Source: Nothophoma quercina (taxonomy: Eukaryota > Ascomycota > Dothideomycetes > Pleosporales > Didymellaceae). From it: a stretch of 64,000 bases of DNA. The stretch covers positions 62,001 to 126,000 of the forward strand of contig JAKIXB010000020.1 in assembly GCA_021642125.1 (NCBI GenBank). Direction: 5' to 3'. The translations under genes and the position numbers were made by a program. Numbering within the stretch: the first letter of the stretch is position 1; every line of letters starts with the position of its first letter. A model generated the notes under the pieces. It saw only the letters and a program-made list of their open reading frames with translations, had not been told where the DNA came from and did no database searches. Below are positions 12,348 to 22,863 of the stretch, piece after piece.

Positions 12348-13249
12348 ATGATGGACGACATACACGCTCCTACCGTCTCTTCGGGGCCGACATCTGGCGG
12401 CTACACAAATGGTGTACCAAAGGAGCAGCTCTCTTTGCAGGAGCTCATTGCAGAGAAGGACAGGGTTGAGGCAGAGCTCAAGGCCCTGGGGCAAGTCCTA
12501 GATTCGGTGCGTTCAGCAGATGCACACTTTCCACGGCTGGCTGATATGTGCTCTGCAGCATGGCGTGAACATGAACACCGGGCTTACCACCTTCGACGGC
12601 TTCCCACGGAGTGACATCGACGTCCCTCAGAGTATGTGCCACCGCGGGTACGACACGAAGCGAGTCCTGACGCATGAGCAGTACGAACGACTCGAGCGCG
12701 CATCATACGTTTGAAGAACGACTACAAGAACCTCCTGACACGCATAGAGAAGGGCCTCCACGAGCACCACGCGCGACTAGCAGCGCAAGTGCAGAACAAC
12801 CCTGCTGCAGCAAGCCAGGCACAAGCAGGGCAGAGCGCACCTCCGACAGCCCTGGAAGCGCCCTTCGCGAAGGTCAACAGCGTGGTAGCTGGCAGTCCAG
12901 CAGACGAGGCGGGCATGAAGGTAGGCGACAGCATAATGAAGTTCGGCTGGGTAGACTGGACAAACCACGAGCGACTGGGGCGAGTAGCAGAAGCCGTGTC
13001 GCAGAACGAAGGAGTGAGTGATCCAAGATTGTTGCGTCGGCATCTGCGCAGCCTTGCCACGTTGCTGCGCTTTGCAAGGCGTGCTGTTTAGAGTTCCAAC
13101 AGGCTGACAAGAACTAGATACCCATCATCGTCAAAGCTCTGCGACCCAGCAGCTCAGGTGGTCCGTCGGAGACCATACAGATGCAGCTTACGCCGCGGCG
13201 AAATTGGGGTGGACGAGGCTTGTTGGGCTGCCACCTACTGCCGCTATAG
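12348..13249 (+). CDS. NAS2: 26S proteasome assembly chaperone Nas2 (PSMD9/p27)
   Basis: Four exons (12348-12506, 12559-12631, 12682-13013, 13118-13249) encode 231 aa. Splicing gives the family pattern in order. The N-terminal helical domain runs from QLSLQELIAEKDRVEAELKA through NTGLTTFDGFPRSDIDVPQI to RTTRARIIRLKNDYKNLL. Next is an Ala/Gln-rich linker, then a PDZ-like domain with FAKVNSVVAGSPADEAGMKV and GDSIMKFG. The end, WGGRGLLGCHLLPL, is the conserved C-terminal motif. Nas2 binds Rpt5 and helps assemble the regulatory-particle ATPase ring in the cytosol. Donors are GTGCGT, GTATGT and GTGAGT. The length matches the family. Confidence 0.95.
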
Positions 13250-13669
13250 ACGGCATCTTCGATCGAGCTGTACCTGGGAGTGTCAAGGCTATCGAGATAC
13301 TCAGGAAATGACATGGTGCCGTCCAGAGTTAGCAGGCTCTGACAAAGCATTGCGGTGGTTGGGTCCATGGCTCGCGTGATGGCCTGCAATAGAAAGGGCT
13401 GGAGGCAGACAACAGTGCTTGCTGCGTGGCGCATTGGGTTTGGGACAACAAGCATTGCATGATACCCGGCGTTCCAATTGCTGCATCACGATACTCAGAT
13501 GATAAATCAGTCCAAGTTAAGCTCTAGTTGTACAAACATGCTGCTTGATTTCTAAGACATCCCAGCCTGGTCGGTGCCTAAAGAGCTGCCTTTGCCTTGC
13601 GCAAACAACTGACGTTGGGTTGGGGAAGAGCACTGGTGGCACCTACCAACTAGCGATCCCCGCTCACCG

Positions 13670-13750
13670 CCGGCCAACACCAAATCTTCAAAACAACCTC
13701 TTCATTGCCCCTCCACTCAACCCGTCTCTCTCTTCCCCACTCTCTACTAA
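13670..13750 (+). promoter_or_regulatory. CT-rich leader/promoter tract before the Ran gene
   Basis: A pyrimidine-rich strand with repeated CTCT and CCACTC runs lies 130-210 bp upstream of the Ran ATG. Such tracts are typical near transcription starts of highly expressed fungal genes. The exact start site cannot be read. Confidence 0.4.
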
Positions 13751-13877
13751 AGAGGTGCGTCCGCTTGCTCCCCTGCCAAATTTGGGCCCTGCTTTCACCG
13801 ACCGCCGCTGACATTTCGCCTTGACCAGATTTTGCGCACTACATTACACAACTACCCCACCACAACAGACCGCAATC

Positions 13878-14811
13878 ATGGCCGAAGCAAGCGGTGACGT
13901 CCCTACCTTCAAGCTCGTCCTCGTCGGTGACGGTGGCACAGGAAAGGTGCGTCCAGAACTTGACACTACATTGAGAATGCTTTAGGCGGCGAATGACGCC
14001 TGGGAGCATAGCAAACAACAAGACAATACGCCTACACTCGAGCACCAAAGCTAACGGTTGCACCTTGTAGACTACCTTCGTCAAGCGCCATTTGACCGGA
14101 GAGTTCGAGAAGAAGTACATTGCAACCCTCGGTGTCGAGGTTCACCCTCTCGGCTTCACCACCGTACGTCTATCGATCCTGCGTCGCGCGATACAACATA
14201 CTAACGGTCGATGTAGAACCTCGGACAGATTCAGTTCGACGTCTGGGACACAGCTGGTCAGGAGAAGTTTGGTGGTCTCCGTGATGGATACTATATCAAC
14301 GGACAGTGCGGTATCATCATGTTCGATGTTACCTCGCGTATCACATACAAGAACGTCCCCAACTGGCACCGTACGTCATAGCGCGAAAATTCGCGAAACT
14401 TCTAGCTGACCATCTACAGGTGATCTCGTTCGCGTTTGCGAGAACATTCCCATCGTCTTGACCGGTAACAAGGTCGACGTTAAGGAGCGCAAGGTCAAGG
14501 CCAAGTCCATCACCTTCCACCGCAAGAAGAACCTCCAGTACTACGATATCTCCGCCAAGTCGAACTACAACTTCGAGAAGCCCTTCCTCTGGCTCGCCAG
14601 GAAACTCGTCGGCAACCAGACTCTGGTATGATAACGTTTGTGCATCTTTTGATGAGCATGGAACTAACGCGGATTTTAGGAATTCGTCGCCGCCCCCGCT
14701 CTGGCTCCTCCTGAGGTCCAGGTTGACCAGGCTGTCCTCGAGCAGTACCAGAAGGAGATGCAGGACGCCGCTCAGATGCCCCTGCCCGACGAGGAAGACG
14801 CCGACTTGTAG
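13878..14811 (+). CDS. GSP1: Ran GTPase (nuclear transport)
   Basis: Five exons (13878-13946, 14071-14163, 14217-14370, 14420-14625, 14680-14811) encode 217 aa, the usual Ran length. G1 is GDGGTGKTTFVKRH. The effector region is YIATLGVEVHPLGFTT, G3 is DTAGQEKFGGLRDGYYI, G4 is NKVD, and G5 is ISAKSNYNFEKPFLWLARKL. The acidic C-terminal tail ends DEEDADL. Ran drives nucleocytoplasmic transport and spindle assembly by cycling between GTP and GDP forms. Codon choice is strongly biased to C/G-ending codons, as expected for a highly expressed gene, and the upstream region (13670-13750) is CT-rich. Confidence 0.98.
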
Positions 14812-15371
14812 ATACGACAAACAGCTCGCGTCGAGCCCGCCCACGTGGCTCTGGCGCAATAATGGCACGACATGGTTTACGGAATTTAGCGATCTGAGAC
14901 AGTCGATTGGGCAGCATCATGAGCTTCGGACATTCTTAGCGAAAATGAAGACGGGCAATGAATGATGGACGGTATCGAACCGGGGCGCTGGATTAGCTAG
15001 CGTTTCCGATGAACGAATACATTAGACGACTTTGGTTTCAGCAGCCTTCTTTTGCATTTCTACTCGAGTGATTTCAAAAGTCAAAGAAGCGTGTTTGACG
15101 TAATATCCAAGCAGAAAAAGTAAACTACATTTTTGGTATTCTATCTGCACAAAGCATACCAATCCAAACGACTGATCATTCCTCATTAGACAACATCTAC
15201 AATCTAAGGTTCGTTCACGTCATCAAGTGTATTCTCGTGGCTAGTTTTTGCCTGCTCTTTGTAAAGTCCAAGAACGCCTAAGTCATATAGTGATAGTGCA
15301 TGCAAAGTGGCGCAAATGCATCTGAGCAAATGAAGGAACGATGATCGTAGACGTCTTGCATCGTAGGGGTT
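14812..15371. other. Convergent 3' intergenic region
   Basis: About 560 bp between the stop codons of the Ran gene (+) and the Zn2Cys6 regulator (-). It is AT-richer than its flanks and has no coding signal, so it probably holds both 3' UTRs. Confidence 0.5.
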
Positions 15372-17631
15372 CTACGACTTCAGCATGCTATTGTACTCGT
15401 CAGCATCCGGACATGAGTATGTTCGAGGTTAGAGACTTACGGAGCGATCAACTGCGCATACTGCTGCGGCGGCACACTGCCTCCCTCCTCGATAACATCT
15501 CTAATAACGTCGCCCTGCGCGATGCTGCTCCAGAGATGGATGCTCATCGCCTTCTTGCTGTTGAATAACGTGTGCGCCACACCTCTCACCTGGCCCAGCA
15601 CGACGTTCGCGATCGGCCATGTATTACTGTACTGCTGTAGCGTGCCGACATCGAGGCGGATTGACTGCTTGACGATATCGTCTTGTCCGTCGGGGACTAG
15701 GAACGACCAATACGAGAGGTGCACGACGGACGCCATAACCACCACACATGTGAAGAAGGGCGTATGGTTTAGAAGCTGACCAGGGAGGCGGATAAGGGAG
15801 GAGATGTTCTCAGCAGAAGTGAGACACTTCGCTGTGTGAATCTCGCGGGTTTGTGTGGGCAGCAGCACCTGTCCTGGCTGCACGCAGATGTTCACACCTT
15901 CGACGCGGCCGAACCCCAAATTACTACGCGGCCTGTGCAGCATAATCGTGGCGCCGGCATTGACCATATGTGCTTGGAAGAGCACCTCATCGACTACGCC
16001 ATCGTTATTGACGATGTCAAGTTTGCTGACGGGCAGGTGCAGACGCCAGTTCGTGAGGTACTGGTCGACGACATCGACGGCGTGGTATTCAAAGGTCGAG
16101 TCGAGGCGGGCGCATTCGAAAACTTTTCCAAGGATGCGGATGGCGTCGATGAGGTAGGTATAGGAGGAGTAAACCGGGAGAGAGGGCATGAAGGCGGAGT
16201 CATCATAATCTTGGAGGCTGGCAGGGTAGGGTATGTGCTGTACAGTATTAGCAAGAGGATCAGACGCTGTTCTTGGAGGCCTGAGTCTGGTGGCTACAGA
16301 TACCGAGTGTACGAGGACCCGGTGTAATGGTAGGGGACGGGCCGAGACCGTTGACTAGGTAGGAAACGATGCCAAGGCGGAGGTGTACTTACGCCTGAAA
16401 AGTATTGGTCATTCTCACAGGGCAATGGGACGTCGGTCAGGACATCTTTGAGCTTGAACTGCACTCCAGGATTGACAGCACACAGCATGCCATTTGCTGT
16501 GTACATTCCCCACCATGTTCTCCGCCAGCTCTCTTCAAGCTGTGGATTTGACTCTCCGTGGATCAGCGCGTAATTCATATGGTTAAGACCGATCTCAAGT
16601 GTCAGATTCTGTGCAATGGCGAAGACCTGCGCTGCTCGCGGTACTTCGTTATTGGCATGGAGACCAACGGCGAAGAGCAAGAGCGCCTGAACTGACCAAC
16701 CATCTCTTGCGTATCTGCCACTTTCGATATTCTGGTTCAAGGCCTCCTTGTACATATCTGTTGGAAGAGCTGGAAGATAGCTCGATCCGAGGTACTGAAC
16801 AGCATGCTCGAGCAATGGGGCCTTTCGCTGGTCAAAAACCTCCAGTAGTCTTGGCTCTGGCAAGCAGAAGGGATGTGAGTTGTAGAAGTAGTGGTAGAAC
16901 GCCTGTACCGCTGTCTCAGGGCCGAATTGGCCAAATCGGTTCGGTCTTTGTGTTCCATTGAGGTTCAGTTGTGGTTGGGGTGCGGCTGGTGGAGGCATGG
17001 TGTGGGTGCCAAGGCCGTTTGTTGGGCTGAGTTGCTGGTTCATGACGGGTGCTTCACCATTGTAGTATGAGTTGGGTGACGATAGTTGTCCGTTCGGAGC
17101 AATTATGGTGCCGTTGTTGACCATATGGCCATTGCTGATGGAAACCTGTGGCGTTTGCGCGCCATTGATGGCAACTGGCGAGACCTGCTCGTCTGGCTTG
17201 TTCTTCCTCTTGCCCTTCCACCCACGCCTTGACTTGATGTAAGTACAATCAACACCATCTGCTCGGCATCTTGAGCAGCGTACGCCACCATCGCATTTCA
17301 GATGCCTGCTACGACATGGCACACACGCGACGGCGACGGACGCTCTTTGACTGGAATCAGCGCTTGGTTGCTTGCTCTTCTGACCACTCTGCTGTCCATT
17401 CTCCGCAGATGAGTTCTTTCGGCTGTTGTCTGACTGCGGTGTTTGTGCAGTAGGCGTGATGCTTGCCATACTGTCACGGTTTGCTACATATTCTCCTGAT
17501 GATTGCTGCAGCGTCCGGGGAGACAAAGAGTCGTTCGACAGCTCATGGGTCCAGTAAGCGGGATCTACTCCAGCCGAGCCAGCAGGAACACCCGGTATTA
17601 TTTGGGCCATGGGCATGGCGTGAGGCGACAT
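15372..17631 (-). CDS. Zn2Cys6 transcription factor with fungal-specific middle homology domain
   Basis: Exons 17631-16393, 16237-15441 and 15387-15372 encode 683 aa. The binuclear cluster has Cys 103, 106, 113, 119, 122 and 129 (CX2CX6CX5CX2CX6C) with a basic linker SRRGWKGKRK. An Asn/Pro/Gln-rich linker leads to the middle homology region (about 240-450). Its signature includes HPFCLPEPRLLEVFD, GLHANNEVPRAAQVFAIAQ and SWRRTWWGMY. Intron 1 (16238-16392, 155 nt) joins DQYFSG to HIPYPASLQDYDD in frame. Intron 2 (15388-15440) has GTAAGT and CTGAC signals and adds five residues. Without it the frame stops at 15437. It is a sequence-specific nuclear regulator. Its 5' end faces the isocyanide synthase across 2.15 kb, so a role there is possible but unproven. 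Confidence 0.9.
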
Positions 17632-19785
17632 CCGGAAGCAACGCGCAACTCAATCAACCTGAATCTGGGGTATATCGAAACGGGCGGGCTCAGCAACGCG
17701 TGGAATTAGTGTCAGTGTAAACGTTAAGGTCTGAGGCGCGAACAACGGCCGCTATTCTACCATAATCACGTGCACGTATGGGTCCGCCGCGAATCTAGCG
17801 TCAAATCAAGACGATCACTATCCCCGATCAGCTTCGCGGTACGCGACGCACCAACGTTTGACAGGCTGCGAACATCTCTCCTTGCCTTCGGCGTGGTCCG
17901 CATCTCCTTTGTTGCATTTCGTGCTACCCGAGGCCCACTTTTCCACATCCGACTTTTGACCCGCGAACCGCAGGAGAGTCTCGGTCTGAGGACCATCGGA
18001 GCGCGGGGTACGCGGTTGATTGCTTCTCTCCTCGTCTTGTGTCTCCTGCGTTACCGTTGATATCTCGCTGCATTGCATGGCATCTCGATTGCGCTCGTGG
18101 GTCGGCTCGTCAAGTTCAAGCCACCAAAACACGATGGCTGGTTCGTTGACGCCTTGTTTCGAATTCATTGGGTTCCGCCTTGACAGCCGCGGAACACCAA
18201 CCTCGTTCAAAAGCCGCGGGAAGACGCTCTGTCGCTTTTCCGCGAAGTTGCAGGAAAGCAAAACGTTTGTCCGGTGTTATTCTGGAGATTCGGCCAAAAG
18301 AAGCAATTCATGATATGTCGCCCGCGCTTCAAGACACTCACCGCCTCTTCTAAAGTATTTCCTTTTCTCGGCAAACAGTACATACTCACAGCAGCTGTAC
18401 CCTTCCATCGGTACGAACAACGTCGACGTTGGCTTCCTAGCCGCTGTCTAGTTGCAACGATGTAGTATTGCATCGTTTCAATGGTGTGTTAGCGAACTCA
18501 GATTGCGTTCGTACCTTGGCCGTTCCGAACCGCGTCAGACGCAGTTAAGTCTTTCTTCCAATCATCTAAGTCCTATCCTCTAAGAATCCTTGGACGGATC
18601 TGCTCAAAAAATATTCGATTTGACTACCTCCGACCCAACGGAGACAGTCGCGATCACACCAAGACTGGGAAATTTGGTCTTTCGCTCCAGCTGATGTATG
18701 CCTGGTCTCAGCCCCTAATAATGAACTTCGTGCAGGCACGCGCAATTGAGAGACATTGGCAAGATATTTTGGTTCGGCGTGTGGCACGCGCAACTGTTGG
18801 TAGGGGCACAACAGTAGCCTGCTTACTTTGAACCGTGCTCATCTAGCCATGTCTGAGGCTCAGGCACGCCATCTGGCTCGGCACAGGAATGTTCAGAGCT
18901 GTAATCGTCACATTGCTGATTGAGTGAACATGCAGCAAACATCAACAGCGGGCGTTATAAGCATTGAGCTCGAGCGAAAACCGTGTGCTGTCAAGTGTAG
19001 CCGAGGCTACAGGTAGCGTAGGAACCAGGGAAGGAGGAACAGTCGACGCTGAGCCGCAACCCGAAAATGGAGCGCAGCCTCCGACACACCTTCTTACATG
19101 CATTTCAGCGAGCCATACGAAAATGCTCGCAGCTCGCCAAGTATATACTACATGCTGGGCGAACTCTAAACACCTTGAGTAGTAATGGTCTTGCTGAACG
19201 CTTGTACGGCTCAGTTGGAACATCCAATTCAACAGTCAGGATCTTACCAACAAATCCAGCAGATTTGCGGCGCTGCCAAATTGCAGTCAAGGTACCTAAA
19301 TACTTTCTAGGGCCAATGTCAGGTCACACACGGCAGCGAGTGGTTCGACGTCGTATATAAGCTTCTGACACCACGCCGCAATCCCTTTCTCTTACTGCGT
19401 TGTCAGTCGCGCCTCATTGAACAGCCACTGAGACGGTGCTCGCATGGTGGTTCCTGCTGCATACAGTCCAAGAGCTTGCGGTCAGACTCTGCATACCGTC
19501 AGCTCCTGCGCACTGAGAGGTCAGCGTTCTCCGCTGCAACTCAGGCGGGCATTCGCGAGGCGTTGCGGCTGAGCCTTAGCCCTGCTGCTGCGTTGGGATG
19601 TCTCCCAACTAAACCTAATAAGTTCCAAGTCGTGCCGCAACACCACCAACTATGTTTATTATATTAATCAAGGACTTCTCTTGAGCGGAGTGTATACCTC
19701 ACCGAGCAGCACATTCTACTCCAGCTTTTTGCTAATCTTATTTTTTTTTTCCTTTCCTTCGTCAAGGTCTATCCTCTTGGTCACC
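17632..19785. other. Divergent promoter region, regulator versus isocyanide synthase
   Basis: 2.15 kb of non-coding DNA shared by two divergent genes. It holds a TATATAA (19354-19360) and a T/CT tract at 19738-19760 just before the synthase ATG. Open frames here show no domain. No transfer RNA was recognised. Confidence 0.5.
19354..19360 (+). promoter_or_regulatory. TATA-like box upstream of the isocyanide synthase
   Basis: TATATAA about 425 bp before the start codon on the same strand. If used, the leader would be several hundred nucleotides long or contain a 5' UTR intron. A T-run followed by CT-rich sequence lies just before the ATG. Confidence 0.35.
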
Positions 19786-21796
19786 ATGACTTCCATCCAG
19801 ATATCTCAGCTCGTCAATATGGTCGACAACAAGGCAGATGAGACGACAGCCGTACAGGTCGTCACGACTGAGATTTCAGACCTCTCTGTCACGGATCAAG
19901 ACACGACAGCACCCTCGACCCCGCACGAGGCAACTGCCACTAAGGTCCTTCGGATCATCGAGCAATACGGTCTCAACTATGAGCGTACGGGATCATGGGA
20001 TGGCTTCGATACGTTCTTTCCTATCGTGCTGGGACAAGTCTCACGTGGGGAGTCCATCAAGATGCTCCTTCCTGGGTTCCCCTTCAAATCTCCCAACTCG
20101 AGAGACAAGGTCCTGAGCAACCTTCCTGATCTCGGTGAAGAGCTCGCCCTCAAGCACTTGAACGGCCTGTGTGAGAACATAAGGGCAGTGTACGAGCACG
20201 GAGCCGAGGTACACATCACATCTGATGGCCTCGTGTACAATGGTAAGCTCTCAACCTTGCAACATCCATGTAAATTTGGTAACATGCTGACTATTTACTT
20301 CAGATCTGCTTGGTGTTCCTGATGAGGACGTCTGGAACTTTGGAGAAGCAGTCCGCCAAATCACCACCGAACATGACCTGCACCACCTTAGCTTTCTGCG
20401 TCTGTGGGATCTGCTCGGCACACCTGGACCATGGTCAAAGGAACATTACCTTGCAAATGCATCGAATATCCGTCAGAAACTGAAGGAGCGCTACGGGGAT
20501 CCACAATTTGAGGCTGACATGGCCAACAAGTCCAGCAGTGACATGCAGATGACCCACACCAAATACCTCGAATTCTTGAAATCAGACCTCTTGACGAATC
20601 CGAACTGGCTGGCGCACACCCCAGAGGAGCAAGCCGTCACCGTCGCGGAAACAGCGAAGGCGATGATGGGGCGCTGGAAGGCGTTCGCCGCTGCTCTGGA
20701 GGCTAATCGTACCGACTACGTCCGTCTGTCGATTCACGACTCTGGCGGCAAGGACAAGCTCTCCATGGCACTCATCCCGCAGAAGCAGCGAGGCGCTCTG
20801 GGAGCCACACCGTGGCACTCTGTCGTAGTCGCAGAGTTGGACGGCAGCTACCGTTCCGTGCAGAGACATACTGTCGACCTGGAGAAGTACGAGCTTGTGC
20901 ATAAGAATGGCCGCCCTTACTTCTTCCGCGCGAAGTCAGAGCTCTTTGACTGGAGCGTTGATGGATGTAAGGCTACCTTCGAGCATTTATACCCCACAGG
21001 CCTCATCATCCGCCCTGCGAGTGACTCGCCTTCGATGACTACTATACCCATGAAAAAGGTCAGGGCTCTGACAAACACGTTCTCGCCCATTGTCCTCCGC
21101 GATTTTTCCAATACCACTGAGAAGCATACATTCATCAAAAGTGCTCACGACCTTGGTGAAGTCCTCGTCTGGCCGCAGTACGGTGTGATGGCTGTGGTCA
21201 AGGACGCAGGAAAAGACGACAAGAACGCTAATAACGTTACTTCAAACGAGGCGATGCCCATGCACTTTGATGGCATTTTTAAGTACGAAGACGTCACAGA
21301 TCCTGTCACTGGCGAGGTCACGAAGGTGCTGAAGCCTCCCGGCTACCAGTACTTCACCTGCATTGCCTCAGCTCCCAAGGGAAGCGGCTACACACTCTTC
21401 ACTGCGTCTCGTCTCTTCTTCCGCTACATCTCGCCTCCCTGGTCAGTTGAGCGCCTCAAGCCTGTGACGTGGGGCACGCACAATACCGGTTTCTGGAAGC
21501 AGGATCAGGAGAAGCTACGTCTAGTAGTCAGGCATCCGATCAATGCAGAGCCCTGCCTTCGCTGGCATGAACCTTGGAACAAGACCAAATACTCTACTTG
21601 CGATGTCTTTATTGAAAACGAGGACCAGGGACTGATAGATGTGATCAACGCTGGTATCTACGATTGGCGCTCATGCTTGAGGTTTAGCTGGGAGGAGGGC
21701 GATTTGCTGTGCAACGACAACACTGCCATGCTGCACACCAGGAGTGCGTACGAGTCAGACTGCGACAGGGAGTTGTGGAGGATCCACTTCGACTAA
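19786..21796 (+). CDS. Isocyanide synthase fused to Fe(II)/2-oxoglutarate dioxygenase (PvcA/DIT1-TauD)
   Basis: Two exons (19786-20242, 20304-21796; intron GTAAGC...CAG, 61 nt) encode 649 aa. The N-terminal half is a DIT1/PvcA isocyanide synthase domain (about 45-330). It has LPGFPFKSPN and NLPDLGEELAL near 92-120, and SDGLVYNDLLGVPDEDVW is completed by the splice. The C-terminal half is a TauD/PvcB-type dioxygenase. It has a metal triad candidate H473-F-D475 and distal H630 in NTAMLHTRSAY, plus a terminal arginine in ELWRIHFD for 2-oxoglutarate. The order IsnA-IsnB matches the fused XanB-type enzymes of the xanthocillin pathway. The synthase domain converts an amino-acid amine to an isonitrile using ribulose-5-phosphate, and the dioxygenase typically performs oxidative decarboxylation. 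The amino-acid substrate is not readable. All landmark residues are intact. Confidence 0.9.
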
Positions 21797-22863
21797 TGAT
21801 CTCGATGGTAAAGGATTATTGTGCGCTCCGTAGCGGGCATTCGAGCACAGCGTTGATGTTCTAGTGGCAATCTCAAGTCTGTTCCCGATTACAAGTGGGT
21901 CTGTGTAGATGCACCAGTGAGTTGTGGGGTGAAGAAGCTTTGCCGACACTTTGGGCACCCAGACTATGGATGGGACCGCGGAGCGCAGGTGCCGAGGCGG
22001 TGCAATTCGATCTTGGGATCTGAGATTGATGTCCCAAGGTTCTTGTCACATGTGCTCCGACAGAGAGTATCGTGACTTCGCTTCTTGTTCTTCATGATGC
22101 TTTAGTAGACAACCCAGTCATTCAAGACTTTGCCGGATCTACGCGCTGTTCATCGACAAGCTGACTCGAAAAACCCAAAATGCTGAAACTAGCCAGCCGT
22201 TGCGCCCGACATCAGGTATTTATTAGGGCACGTCTGCATGCGGTGTCCACTCTGTGGTCTGATTCTTTCAAGTAGAACCTGTCTCGAACCTCGTCCGTAA
22301 ATGCGGTCGATATTCTAGGCTCCGAATGTAACTTTTGGTCATCGTCTAACAGGTGAGGGGATGGTCCAACATCAGGGACTCTGCATCCTTTGTTCACGAA
22401 CTCGACCATTTGGAATGTGCAGGGGAGATGTACCGGCGTCCAGTAGTGAAAATGTGGCAACTCTATTGCGCCAGGTCAAGCGCGGCAGTTTGAGCATGCA
22501 CACAGCATTCGTGAGGCGAACAGCATGCGATGCGATCACATTGCAGTAACGTGTTCATCATCATGAACCTTGAAGTGAGGTTTGACGAGTGCTGGTGCCG
22601 TAATTATCGATGATCCACCAGTGGTCGGAAAGCGCGATGGTGCGAGACCCTGACTTGGGCGTTCGGTCGATCGATCTGAGCTCGGACGCGCGACCCCTGC
22701 TCGCACGCATAGTTGCACCGGCGGAAGCCCGCATGGTGTCGCGCCGAGATGGGCTGTGATAGAAGACCAGTCCCACTTGCGGGTGGCCGGTTCTGAAGAT
22801 GTCAGTGTCGCATCGCTCTCGACAAACACCTACGCTGTGTCGCTGTGGTCGCCGCGCCGATTC
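21797..22863. other. Intergenic between synthase and histidine kinase
   Basis: About 1.07 kb, same-strand spacer. No coding region is supported. The frame of the kinase remains open upstream to about 22756 but has no ATG before 22864. Confidence 0.45.
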
